A stretch of DNA of 64,000 nucleotides from Paenibacillus_E allorhizoplanae (GCF_927798215.1 NZ_CAKMMW010000006.1:124001-188000), one strand, 5' to 3'; positions 17,744 to 25,823 are shown, numbered from the stretch's first letter. Translations and numbers: made by a program. The notes: a model not told the origin generated them from the letters alone.

Positions 17744-18247
17744 CTAACCAACACGTTTGCCCAAAATGATCAGATCGCGCTCAACGCCATCTAGCTCAGC
17801 GACGCCAGGCAAATGCGCCCAATTCGTGAATCCGAATTTGCGGAAAAGCTGTAGGCTGGGCTCATTATGCCCAAATATAAAACCTAACAAAGACTTGATC
17901 CCTAGCTTGGGACTAGCTTCAAGGGCTTGTTCCATCAAATATCGACCGATCCCTTGGCCCCGATAGGTTTCATCCACGTAAATACTTACCTCGGCCGTTG
18001 CGTTATAAGCGGGACGCCCATAGAAGGACTGAAAACTCAGCCAACCACAAATGCCGTTCTCATTTTCAAGCACCCAAAGTGGGCGGAAATCAGCAGAGTG
18101 TTCGTGAAACCAGCGCTCCCGGGAAGCTGTTGAGACGGGTTCTGTGTCGGCAGTAACCATTCGTCCTGCAATCGTGGAATTGTAGATACGAACGATTTCT
18201 GCTAAATCTTCCAATTGTGCATCACGCATGTGTAATTGATTCCCCAT
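17744..18247 (-). CDS. GNAT N-acetyltransferase, phosphinothricin/amino-acid type (Pat/YwnH-like)
   Basis: 167-residue GNAT protein. MRDAQLEDLAEIVRIYNSTI at the N-terminus and the acetyl-CoA motif VDETYRGQGIGRYLMEQAL near 93-111 are typical; FIFGHNEPSLQLFRKFGF and the C-terminal GVERDLIILGKR match the Pat/MddA subgroup, which acetylates phosphinothricin, methionine sulfoximine or sulfone. The start ATG has AAAGGAG 8 bases upstream. It lies 24 bases downstream of the dipeptidase gene on the same strand, so the two are probably one transcript. The true substrate is not known. Confidence 0.85.
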   Translation of the reverse strand: MGNQLHMRDAQLEDLAEIVRIYNSTIAGRMVTADTEPVSTASRERWFHEHSADFRPLWVLENENGICGWLSFQSFYGRPAYNATAEVSIYVDETYRGQGIGRYLMEQALEASPKLGIKSLLGFIFGHNEPSLQLFRKFGFTNWAHLPGVAELDGVERDLIILGKRVG

Positions 18248-18271
18248 AGAAGTTACTCCTTTTACTCTACC

Positions 18272-19666
18272 TTAGTTAGATTCTGTTGTAGTTGCAGCCA
18301 ATGCAGCTAGCTTCAGCCAGTAACGACTAATCGTCTCTGTCCCATTGTCCCAATTCATCAAATGGAAATGCTCATTCGGTGCATGAAGATTCTCCCCTGG
18401 CAGACCAAAGCCCATAAGCACCACAGGTGCGTCTAAGACGCGACCTAACACTTCGACAATCGGAATCGATCCTCCGCTACGTGTGTACACAGGCCACTCA
18501 TTAAAAGTTTCTTCATAGGCTTCAGCCGCCGCTACCATAACGGGCTCATCAATAGGTGTAATGAAGGGATTCCCTCGCAATTGGCGATCTAACGTAACTG
18601 ACACGCCAGGAAGAGGTTGAGCATGAATATGGGCTTCGACCAGATCCATGATTTCCTCAGGGACCTGCGCTGCGACGAGGCGACATGCAATTTTGGCAGT
18701 AGCGCGATTTGGAATGATGGGTTTAATTCCCTCGCCCTGGAAGCCGCCACTGACTGACGTGATTTCAAGCGTAGGACGGGATGTCGTTTGTTCGTAAAAG
18801 GAGAATCCTTTCTCCCCATAAAGCTCTGTGACGTTCAAATTCGTGCGAACCTTGTTTTCATCCGGCTCCACTTTCTTGAAGGCTTCGCGTTCTTTGTCCG
18901 AAAGTTCGATAACACGGTCGTAGAACCCTTGTACGGTTACACGGCCATTCTCGTCATGAAAGGAGCTTAATAGCTTAGTCATTGCGTGAATCGGGTTCTG
19001 TACCGCACCGCCGAATAGACCAGAATGCAGATCACTATTCGCGCCATCGATTGTGATTTCGAATCCCGCTAAGCCGCGAAGTCCATACATAAGTGCTGGT
19101 TTACCAGGACCGTGCATCTGCGTGTCGGAGAGTACGATGGAATCAGCTTGCAATTTAGCTGCATGCTCTTCAACAAAGGCAGGGAGATTCTTACTAGCAA
19201 TTTCCTCTTCACCCTCGATGCAGAATTTAACATTAACCGGAAGCGAGCCCTGTGTCTGTAGAAAAGCTTCAACGACCTTCACATAAAGCAACAGTTGGCC
19301 TTTGTCATCCGTACTTCCACGACCGAACAACTTATTATCACGGATTACGGGTTCAAAAGGAGGCGTTTCCCACAACTCTAATGGCTCGGCAGGTTGTACA
19401 TCATAATGTCCATAAATAAGCACTGTCGGTTTGCCAGGAGCATGTAACCAATCCGCGTAAACCACTGGGTGGCCTTTCGTTGGCATAATTTCAATGTTTT
19501 CAAGTCCAGCCTTTTGTAAAGATTGAGCCGTCCACTCGGCGCATTTCTGCATATCCGGTTGATGCTGGGCAACTGCACTTATACTTGGGATCCGCAAAAA
19601 AGCCATGAGTTCCTCTATGTGTTTTTCCCTATGCGTTTGTAAGTAACTTTTGATTGATTCGATCAT
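18272..19666 (-). CDS. M20-family dipeptidase (CNDP/carnosinase-like)
   Basis: 464-residue di-zinc metallopeptidase. IYGHYDVQPAEP near 83 gives the first metal His and catalytic Asp, FGRGSTDDKGQL near 113 the bridging Asp, and CIEGEEEIAS near 147 the general base and a Glu ligand; a late FGLPGENLHAPNEHF near 430 supplies the last His. The spacing and the M20 dimerisation insert match cytosolic non-specific dipeptidases of Firmicutes. I chose the ATG at 19666 because AAGGAG lies 9 bases upstream; the frame stays open for 19 further codons without a binding site. Confidence 0.88.
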   Translation of the reverse strand: MIESIKSYLQTHREKHIEELMAFLRIPSISAVAQHQPDMQKCAEWTAQSLQKAGLENIEIMPTKGHPVVYADWLHAPGKPTVLIYGHYDVQPAEPLELWETPPFEPVIRDNKLFGRGSTDDKGQLLLYVKVVEAFLQTQGSLPVNVKFCIEGEEEIASKNLPAFVEEHAAKLQADSIVLSDTQMHGPGKPALMYGLRGLAGFEITIDGANSDLHSGLFGGAVQNPIHAMTKLLSSFHDENGRVTVQGFYDRVIELSDKEREAFKKVEPDENKVRTNLNVTELYGEKGFSFYEQTTSRPTLEITSVSGGFQGEGIKPIIPNRATAKIACRLVAAQVPEEIMDLVEAHIHAQPLPGVSVTLDRQLRGNPFITPIDEPVMVAAAEAYEETFNEWPVYTRSGGSIPIVEVLGRVLDAPVVLMGFGLPGENLHAPNEHFHLMNWDNGTETISRYWLKLAALAATTTESN

Positions 19667-19893
19667 GGATGTTTTCTCCTTTTTTCTCACTGCCAAATTG
19701 TCTACATCACTTAACTTCCCCAAAAACAGGGAAAATCCTGCTATGCTTGTAAACCGTCACATTTTATTTGTCATATGGTCAAATAGAACGACTTTTCCTA
19801 TAATTGAGATCGTCTTTGGACAATACTGCTAATAAGAGATCCTTTATATGGATAAGCTAAATGTAACGATCTGACTACAATGGAGGGATACGC

Positions 19894-20058
19894 ATGAACT
19901 GGATATATTGGGCGAAATTATACGATTCGAAGTTTCAAGCAGGTGTTTTAGCGAAACGTATGGAAGAAGATTGGTGGATCTATGGGTATGAGTGCCCGCA
20001 GGAAGTTGAGGTTTATAAGTCGAAGAAAGGACGCTTTGGCGTCAGATACAATACATAA
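19894..20058 (+). CDS. Small 54-residue tryptophan-rich protein of unknown function
   Basis: A short gene with GGAGGG 6 bases before ATG. The 54-residue product starts MNWIYWAKLYDSKFQAGVLA and contains the cluster EEDWWIYGYECPQ, four Trp and five Tyr in all, ending KKGRFGVRYNT. It has no signal peptide or membrane segment. It stands alone between the dipeptidase gene and the tRNA genes. I do not recognise a family. The strong binding site and the composition argue that it is real. Confidence 0.6.
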   Translation: MNWIYWAKLYDSKFQAGVLAKRMEEDWWIYGYECPQEVEVYKSKKGRFGVRYNT

Positions 20059-20086
20059 ACGAATTAATTATGCATAAAATTAACGC

Positions 20087-20116
20087 TTGACTAAGCCATC
20101 TCCGTTGGTGTATATT
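20087..20116 (+). promoter_or_regulatory. Promoter of the tRNA pair
   Basis: TTGACT at 20087-20092 and TATATT at 20111-20116 with 18-base spacing, 32 bases before the first tRNA. Confidence 0.65.
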
Positions 20117-20147
20117 TATTTTTGTCGCTGTTGAGCGGCATACATGA

Positions 20148-20224
20148 CGCGGGGTGGAGCAGCTCGGTAGCTCGTCGGGCTCATAACCCGAAGGCCGCAG
20201 GTTCAAATCCTGCCCCCGCAACCA
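20148..20224 (+). tRNA. Initiator tRNA-fMet (CAU)
   Basis: 77-base cloverleaf with encoded CCA. The first base C faces A at position 72 (unpaired acceptor end), and the anticodon stem carries three G-C pairs (GGG/CCC around CTCATAA). Both are hallmarks of bacterial initiator tRNA. Confidence 0.95.
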
Positions 20225-20234
20225 AATTTCATTA

Positions 20235-20308
20235 GGGCCTATAGCTCAGTTGGTTAGAGCGGTCGGCTCATAACCGATTGGTCGGGGGTTCGAGTCCCTC
20301 TGGGCCCA
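20235..20308 (+). tRNA. tRNA with anticodon CAU, probably tRNA-Ile2 (lysidine-modified)
   Basis: 74-base cloverleaf without encoded CCA. The anticodon loop CTCATAA gives CAU. The acceptor stem GGGCCTA/TGGGCCC supplies C4-G69 and C5-G68, the pairs that TilS recognises. The body begins like Firmicute tRNA-Ile and unlike elongator tRNA-Met. It would decode AUA after lysidine formation. Confidence 0.8.
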
Positions 20309-20316
20309 TAGTACGG

Positions 20317-20346
20317 AAACCCTTTGTATATAAGGGTTTTTATTTA
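20317..20346 (+). terminator. Terminator of the tRNA pair
   Basis: AAACCCTT at 20317-20324 pairs with AAGGGTTT at 20332-20339, followed by a T-rich tail. Confidence 0.75.
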
Positions 20347-20354
20347 TTTTAGCG

Positions 20355-20406
20355 ACGAAAACAAGCCTCTCGTTCTCATCAATGCTGATGGGAATGAGGG
20401 GCTTGT
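20355..20406 (-). terminator. Minus-strand terminator downstream of the broken membrane-protein gene
   Basis: Arms ACAAGCC..TCTCATCA and TGATGGGA..GGCTTGT pair over about 20 bases with an ATGC loop. On the minus strand the hairpin is followed by TTTTC. Confidence 0.65.
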
Positions 20407-20445
20407 GTGCGTTTATGCACGCTAGTGCGCACAGTGCTGTAATAA

Positions 20446-20771
20446 TTATTGTTTCAGCTTTTTAAGCATGGTCATCCAGATTCTCAACCCAGTCACCCAG
20501 AGCGTCACAGCTGAGCCAAACCCGATAAACGTAGACATCGCAACAAGAGATACATCGCCGATCGTGGCGTTAATGGGTAAAAATAACGAAATAATGCCTA
20601 GCATACACATTACAATACCCGTACTAAAATAGAATTTTTCTTGAAACAATGATGCTAAAGGAAAAAAATGAATGCCAACTATGATTGCCATGACAGGGAA
20701 AAAGACTTCAAAATGATGGAGTGTATTACAAATGACGCTTGCAAGAAAGATTGCAACACCTTCCTTTCTAC
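20446..20771 (-). pseudogene. 5'-truncated remnant of a small integral membrane protein
   Basis: An ATG at 20691 would give an 81-residue protein with two or three membrane helices (GIVMCMLGIISLFL, STFIGFGSAVTLWV). The reading frame continues upstream of this ATG for about 27 codons with protein-like hydrophobic sequence (VAIFLASVICNTLHHFEVFF), up to a stop near 20774, and holds no ATG, GTG or TTG. No ribosome binding site precedes the ATG. I read this as the C-terminal part of a longer four- to six-helix membrane protein whose N-terminus is lost. It keeps a terminator downstream. The family is uncertain. Confidence 0.5.
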
Positions 20772-20786
20772 GCTGTTACGAAAAGA

Positions 20787-20836
20787 GTTAATACTTTGTT
20801 AATAATCCATTTAGATGGATTCAATAAGCGTATACT
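20787..20836 (+). promoter_or_regulatory. Regulatory region: 11-bp direct repeat, palindrome and -10 before the ABC/two-component module
   Basis: GTTAATA occurs at 20787-20793 and again at 20798-20804, an 11-base period typical of OmpR/PhoB-family sites. It runs into the perfect palindrome AATCCAT-TTAG-ATGGATT at 20804-20821, and TATACT lies at 20831-20836 with no good -35, as expected for an activated promoter. The gene starts at 20894. Confidence 0.5.
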
Positions 20837-20893
20837 AAAATAACTAGTAAGGAAACGTTTCCCGCAAATTGTTTTAAAAAAGGAGAAAGAGAA

Positions 20894-22147
20894 ATGAAAC
20901 TTAGCAAAAAATCAATTACAGTACTTTCATTTACAGTAGGAGCCTGTTTATTCGTATCTACGGCATTCGCTGATGCGCTGCTTGGCTCCGGTTATGACAG
21001 GTTGAAGGATTCAGTCAAAAATACGGCGTCTGTGATGGAAAATGGTCTTAACAACTATACGGTCGAGACGATGTATACATTGAAAGATAATAATCAAATT
21101 TTACTACAATCGTCCAATTTCATGAAAATGGATACAGTAAATCAAGTCAAAGAGGATAACGAAGTAACGAAAAACGCCAAAGGTGAAACGACTTCCAGAT
21201 ATTCCTATGCCGACAAGACTCAAACGATTGACAAAAACGAATTGGACAATACATATTATGTATTTGATCATTCGGCGGAAGTGAACCAAAACCGTAAAGG
21301 TCCAGCCGATTTCCATAACCCTTTTAAAGAAAAGGGAGCCACGGAGGTTGAGAAAATCGTTGACGCTGTCGTTGGTTCTTTGAAAGACTATGTACAAGTT
21401 GAGGAAGGAGCAAATGGAGGTAAAGTGTTCTCGGGCAGTTTGTCAGAGTCACAAGTGCCGGCCATTGTGAATGCAGTCTCCTCCTTCGGTATCAAGCAAA
21501 TGCTGGATAATGAAAGAGATTTACCAGCTATAGAGAGCGATATTTTCGTGAAAAAGGTAGTAGGTACGGCAAATGAGAGTAAAGATGGGTATCTAGAAAA
21601 TCTGACGGGTGAGATCACGCTGTCAGGAAAAGATAAAAATGGGGTTCAGCATGACTTAAACCTCAATGTTATGTTGAAGCTGTCTGAGATTGGCAGTACG
21701 AAGATTACTAAGCCTGATCTAACTACAGCCAAGGTTGAGAAGGTTAGTCGTTCTGGTGGATTCAGCTCTAAATATGTGGGAACCTATCAAAACGATATTA
21801 TTATGGACAAAGACGGTAAGTTCGTGAAGATCGGTGACCGAACAGTTAAAATCACAAGTGTAGATGGCGACAAAGTAACAGGTACGTATTCCGAAACCGT
21901 AAAACCTGGTTTTGAGAGCGAGTATCCAAGCAAGGATGTATTTAATTTCGAATACAATCTGTCGACATCCCCAACGTTTACTTATACAGATTCGAAGGGT
22001 GAACAGAAGCAAGGGATGATTCATCCAAGCATGGCAGGTAAGATTTATTTTGAAATGAATCTAGAGATAAGCGATAAAAATGCTTACAAACAAAGTAACA
22101 GCATGAAGCCTTTCTATGATGGAGAATTTAATCGCGTATTTGAATAG
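20894..22147 (+). CDS. Secreted protein of unknown function, first gene of the ABC/two-component module
   Basis: 417 residues with a Sec signal peptide (KLSKKS, then a hydrophobic stretch ending STAFA, likely cut before DALLG). The mature part is hydrophilic, rich in Lys, Asp, Asn and Thr, and repeatedly contains beta-rich segments such as KDGKFVKIGDRTVKITSVDGDKVTGTYSE. A Cys at residue 18 lies inside the hydrophobic core but fits a lipobox only weakly. AAAGGAGAAAGAG precedes the ATG. No family is recognised. Position upstream of an ABC transporter, sensor kinase and regulator suggests an exported partner or sensor of the same stress; a hairpin at 22156-22195 probably makes it the most abundant product of the operon. 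Confidence 0.85.
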   Translation: MKLSKKSITVLSFTVGACLFVSTAFADALLGSGYDRLKDSVKNTASVMENGLNNYTVETMYTLKDNNQILLQSSNFMKMDTVNQVKEDNEVTKNAKGETTSRYSYADKTQTIDKNELDNTYYVFDHSAEVNQNRKGPADFHNPFKEKGATEVEKIVDAVVGSLKDYVQVEEGANGGKVFSGSLSESQVPAIVNAVSSFGIKQMLDNERDLPAIESDIFVKKVVGTANESKDGYLENLTGEITLSGKDKNGVQHDLNLNVMLKLSEIGSTKITKPDLTTAKVEKVSRSGGFSSKYVGTYQNDIIMDKDGKFVKIGDRTVKITSVDGDKVTGTYSETVKPGFESEYPSKDVFNFEYNLSTSPTFTYTDSKGEQKQGMIHPSMAGKIYFEMNLEISDKNAYKQSNSMKPFYDGEFNRVFE

Positions 22148-22155
22148 AAATGATT

Positions 22156-22195
22156 CTCAGGAGGCTGCGGATAGCGGCTTCCTGAGATTTTTTAG
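22156..22195 (+). terminator. Partial terminator after the secreted protein gene
   Basis: CTCAGGAGGCTGC (22156-22168) pairs with GCGGCTTCCTGAG (22174-22186), two wobbles, followed by ATTTTTT. It lies 8 bases after the stop and 13 before the ABC ATPase gene, so the downstream genes depend on read-through. Confidence 0.75.
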
Positions 22196-22207
22196 GGAGA
22201 TGATGAA

Positions 22208-22933
22208 TTGACAATCAAGGCGATTGAAATAACGGGCTTAACCAAGTCATTTACGAATGGCCGAGGAATCAGCGATTTGAATTTAGAGGTAGATCAAGGT
22301 GATATATTCGGTTTCCTTGGACCTAATGGTGCGGGCAAAACGACAGCTATGAAGATGATTACAGGACTCATGAAGCCAGATCGAGGCGATGTGAAGATTT
22401 TCGGAGCGAGCGTGGCAGAAGACTATGTTAACGCAATGAAATATGTAGGCTGTATTATTGAAACAGCGGAATCGTATCCTTATTTGACGGCAAATGAGAA
22501 TTTGAGACTGTTTGCAAGATTTTATCCTGAAATCGATCAGCGTAGAATTGATGAATGTCTTGAAATTACAGGGATGCTGAAATATAAAAATGAGAAATCA
22601 CAAAAATTTTCGCTCGGGATGAAACAAAGGCTGGGGATAGCGGCGGCGATTCTATCGAAGCCGAAACTGTTAATTTTGGACGAGCCTTTAAATGGACTGG
22701 ATGTGGAAGGGATGCTGGAGATGAGGAAGTTGATCAAACAGCTTTCCCTGGAAGGCACGACTTTCTTTATATCCAGCCATTTGATTCACGATGTGGAATT
22801 AACGTGTTCGAGAATCGGGATTATTTACGGAGGCAAGCTGGTTAATGTAGAATATACCCAACATATTCTGTCATTTTATTCGTCGCTTGAGAATTATTTT
22901 GTTAGTGAGGTGGACAGGAATGGTAGGGTTTAA
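22208..22933 (+). CDS. ABC transporter ATP-binding protein (BcrA/NatA type)
   Basis: 241-residue stand-alone nucleotide-binding subunit of an ABC-2 type transporter: Walker A GFLGPNGAGKTT near 38, Q-loop replaced by CIIETAESYPYLTA near 84, signature KFSLGMKQRLGIA near 133, Walker B LLILDEPLNGLD near 155 and FISSHLIHDVELTCSRI with the switch His. The Q-loop region (IETAESYPYLT) is the form seen in bacitracin and lantibiotic immunity ATPases. It starts at TTG, with GGGAG 8 bases upstream. It overlaps the permease gene by 14 bases. Confidence 0.9.
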   Translation: MTIKAIEITGLTKSFTNGRGISDLNLEVDQGDIFGFLGPNGAGKTTAMKMITGLMKPDRGDVKIFGASVAEDYVNAMKYVGCIIETAESYPYLTANENLRLFARFYPEIDQRRIDECLEITGMLKYKNEKSQKFSLGMKQRLGIAAAILSKPKLLILDEPLNGLDVEGMLEMRKLIKQLSLEGTTFFISSHLIHDVELTCSRIGIIYGGKLVNVEYTQHILSFYSSLENYFVSEVDRNGRV

Positions 22934-23672
22934 AGCTGCATTTATGAATGAATCCGTGAAGCTGCTTAAAAAGAAAAAAATTATGGCAGCCGCGATATTA
23001 TCCATTCTTGCCGTCATGATCGGTCAAATTGCTGTAACGACGATAAAACATGGTCTTGGATTAAGAGTTGTAGGGAGTGTTGAATTCCCTATAGCCGTAC
23101 TGTCGTTTGTTACGTATACACTACTACCGTTATTTGCAGTATTTGTAGCGATCGATATGTTTAATGGTGAGTCCTCATCGAATACGATGAAAATCACTCT
23201 TTTAAGACCAGTATCTAGATTCGGCGTGTTTACCGCTAAGGTTTTGAATTTAGCACTCTTTATTGCTGGTAATCTTTTATTTATTATGGTTCTATCGCTG
23301 TTAGCTGGGTTTATATTCAATCCTTCGTCCGCCAGTTTCATTGGAATCGTAAAAGTGCTGGTGTCATATGGCTTAACTTTCTTTCCTGTATTTGTGTTTG
23401 CGCTTATCGTCGTGCTGCTATCCAATCTCATTCAGGGAGGACTAGCCGTATTTTTCCTGTCCATTCTTGTATTCATTGGATTTAATTTTCTGGGCATTGT
23501 ATTCTCATCCTATTCCAGTTTTTTTATCACGTCGATGTTTGACTGGTATACCCTTTGGATATCTGAATCCATCAATGTCTTCAAAATAAGCCGCCAGATT
23601 CTAATTATTTTTGGTTGTGGTATCATGTTATTTACGACGGGGTATTACTTGTTTGACAGGAAGGATATATAG
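22920..23672 (+). CDS. ABC-2 type membrane permease
   Basis: 250 residues with six predicted membrane helices (near 20-40, 55-80, 105-130, 142-165, 175-200, 225-243), typical of ABC-2 permeases such as those of lantibiotic or bacitracin immunity pumps. MFNGESSSNTMKITLLRPVSRF is the conserved cytosolic segment after the second helix. The chosen ATG at 22920 overlaps the ATPase gene end and has GAGGTGG 7 bases upstream. It probably forms a membrane complex with the preceding ATPase. The substrate is not identified. Confidence 0.85.
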   Translation: MVGFKAAFMNESVKLLKKKKIMAAAILSILAVMIGQIAVTTIKHGLGLRVVGSVEFPIAVLSFVTYTLLPLFAVFVAIDMFNGESSSNTMKITLLRPVSRFGVFTAKVLNLALFIAGNLLFIMVLSLLAGFIFNPSSASFIGIVKVLVSYGLTFFPVFVFALIVVLLSNLIQGGLAVFFLSILVFIGFNFLGIVFSSYSSFFITSMFDWYTLWISESINVFKISRQILIIFGCGIMLFTTGYYLFDRKDI

Positions 23673-23684
23673 AAAGGAATCTAC

Positions 23685-25109
23685 ATGCACTTAACGAAAC
23701 GTTTTTTCACGATGAATACGCTGGCTGTGCTGCTTTCCATTGGTTTAACGATCTTGGCTGTCATTATTTTTATTGCTACGTATACGAAAGTTTTGGGCCG
23801 CGAAGCAGGTATAGAGCAGTTTCAACGAGCGTTTGAGGTTCGTGCAGCTATCAGTGAGATTAAAAGAGAAGCACTGACCATAGGGTTCGAGGGACTCCTG
23901 GATAAGAAGTATCAACAAGAGCTCGTTGATCGCGTGAACGTTTTGGATGCCAGTGCGATCCTTTTCGTTAATAGAGAGGTAATGTTCGCCACGCAACATT
24001 TTAATAAGATTGATATCGAGAAAAGCCTGATGCTATCCAGTGAGTCTAGTCATAATGAGATCGAGCTTGATGGTAAGACGTATCTGTTTAACCGAGCGGA
24101 TTTCAAACTCACATCTGGCGATTCGGGTATTCTGCTGCTGCTGGCACCAATCAAAGTAAATACAAAGGTATATTGGATGCTTGGCATCTTCACGATTAGT
24201 TTTTTTACAGTTGTTTTTTTGCTAATGAATATATGGATTTCCTATAAGTTCTCACGTCGTATTATTATTCCGATCTCCAGATTAAAGGATGCTGCGGTCA
24301 AAATTAGGGAAGGCGATCTAAGTGGCGAGATTTCCGAGGATGGCGAGGGCGAAATTCGGGAATTAGGGATAACTTTGGAGTTAATGAGGATCAAATTGAA
24401 GGAATCTGTTTATTTACAGCAAAAATATGATGATAATCGAAAGTTTCTAATTTCAAGTATTTCACATGACTTAAAGACACCTGTGACTTCCATTAAAGGC
24501 TATATTGAAGGTATTATAGACGGCGTAGCTAAGACGCCTGAGAAAATGGAGGAATATCTGGAAACAGCCCGATCCAAAGCTATTATGGTTAATGCGATGA
24601 TTGATGATCTTCTATTATATTCGAAACTCGATTTAAATCAGCTTCCTTACCATTTTGAGAAGAGCGATTTGGCCAGTTATTTTGAGGATTGTGTGGCAGA
24701 TCATAAATATGAATGTGAAAAGGCGAATGTAGCCATCGCATTAATTAATGAGTTAAAAGAGCCTGTCAAAGTATTGATAGATGGCGAAAGATTAAAGAGG
24801 GTCGTGCAAAACATCATTGATAATGCCATGACGTATGCCGGAAAAGCGAATGGCAAGATTGACATTATACTCAGGGAAACTAGAACATCTGCGATTATTG
24901 AAATTAAAGATAATGGAAATGGCATACCCGAGGACAAGCTTCCTTTTATATTTGAACGATTTTATCAGGTAGATCCGTCAAGAAAGAATGGAAGTGGACT
25001 GGGTCTAGCTATAGCTAAGCAAATTATTGAAGGGCACGACGGGAAAATATGGGCCAAGAGCGCTGTAGGTGAGGGAACCGGGATTATGATTTCTCTTAAA
25101 AAGTTCTAA
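23685..25109 (+). CDS. Membrane sensor histidine kinase
   Basis: 474 residues: membrane helix 1 (about 10-30), an extracytoplasmic sensing loop of about 125 residues, helix 2 (about 160-182), HAMP linker, HisKA with phospho-acceptor His261 in SSISHDLKTPVTSIKGY, and HATPase with N box (IIDNAMTYA), G1 (IKDNGNGIPEDKL), F box (FIFERFYQVD) and G2 (GSGLGLAIAKQI). The large outer loop distinguishes it from the intramembrane-sensing BceS kinases. It lies 12 bases after the permease gene, with AAAGGA before the ATG. It pairs with the regulator that follows. Confidence 0.92.
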   Translation: MHLTKRFFTMNTLAVLLSIGLTILAVIIFIATYTKVLGREAGIEQFQRAFEVRAAISEIKREALTIGFEGLLDKKYQQELVDRVNVLDASAILFVNREVMFATQHFNKIDIEKSLMLSSESSHNEIELDGKTYLFNRADFKLTSGDSGILLLLAPIKVNTKVYWMLGIFTISFFTVVFLLMNIWISYKFSRRIIIPISRLKDAAVKIREGDLSGEISEDGEGEIRELGITLELMRIKLKESVYLQQKYDDNRKFLISSISHDLKTPVTSIKGYIEGIIDGVAKTPEKMEEYLETARSKAIMVNAMIDDLLLYSKLDLNQLPYHFEKSDLASYFEDCVADHKYECEKANVAIALINELKEPVKVLIDGERLKRVVQNIIDNAMTYAGKANGKIDIILRETRTSAIIEIKDNGNGIPEDKLPFIFERFYQVDPSRKNGSGLGLAIAKQIIEGHDGKIWAKSAVGEGTGIMISLKKF

Positions 25110-25127
25110 ATAGGTTTGGAGGTTATG

Positions 25128-25823
25128 ATGAAAAGAATTTTGATTGTTGAAGATGACCAGAGCATTGCCAATTTGCAAAGAGATTATCTGGAGTTAAGCG
25201 GTTATTCAGTTAAGATGGTAAACAACGGCACAGATGGTCTGACAGCGCTCAAGGAAGAAGCATTTGAGCTTGTTATCTTAGATATCATGCTGCCCGATAT
25301 AGATGGATTTGAAGTGTTAAAAACCATACGAGAGCATGATGATATTCCCGTGCTCCTGGTATCGGCGAGAGCAGAAGAAATTTATAAAGTCAATGGATTA
25401 GGCCTCGGTGCGGACGATTATATAACAAAGCCATTCAGTTCGGGGGAGCTTGTGGCTCGGGTAAGTGCTCATCTGAAAAAGTTCGAGCGGATGAAGGAGC
25501 GGTTTGGTAAAGGCATGGAAGGGAGCTCAATCCAGATTAGGGGGCTTGAGCTTCAGAAGGATGCCAGACGTGTATTTGTGAACGGAAATGAAGTTGTCCT
25601 GGCTCAAAAGGAATTTGACCTTCTACTGTTTCTTGTCCAATATCCGAATCGGGTATTTGGCAAGGAAGAGTTATTCGAGCGGATCTGGGGAATGGATGCG
25701 ATGAGTGACGCCTCTACGGTAACGGTTCATATTGCCAGGATCAGAGAGAAAATCGAGGAGACCCCTTCTAAACCTCAGTACATAGGAACAGTATGGGGAT
25801 CTGGATATAGATTTATGGTATAG
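25128..25823 (+). CDS. OmpR/PhoB-family response regulator
   Basis: 231 residues: receiver domain with acidic pocket Glu8-Asp9-Asp10, phospho-acceptor Asp52 in VILDIMLPD, Ser/Thr in LLVSARAE and KPF switch Lys; then a winged-helix DNA-binding domain with QKEFDLLLFL and RIWGMDAMSDASTVTVHIARI. Two in-frame ATGs are near; 25128 is 5 bases from GGAGG, and a TTG at 25116 is less likely. Last gene of the module. The 11-base direct repeats at 20787-20804 are a plausible binding site for this protein. Confidence 0.92.
   Translation: MKRILIVEDDQSIANLQRDYLELSGYSVKMVNNGTDGLTALKEEAFELVILDIMLPDIDGFEVLKTIREHDDIPVLLVSARAEEIYKVNGLGLGADDYITKPFSSGELVARVSAHLKKFERMKERFGKGMEGSSIQIRGLELQKDARRVFVNGNEVVLAQKEFDLLLFLVQYPNRVFGKEELFERIWGMDAMSDASTVTVHIARIREKIEETPSKPQYIGTVWGSGYRFMV

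Noticed and set aside
20235..20308. Call as elongator tRNA-Met
   Set aside because: The acceptor stem with C4-G69 and C5-G68 and the Ile-like body favour Ile2 read by TilS; the elongator Met body of Firmicutes is different.
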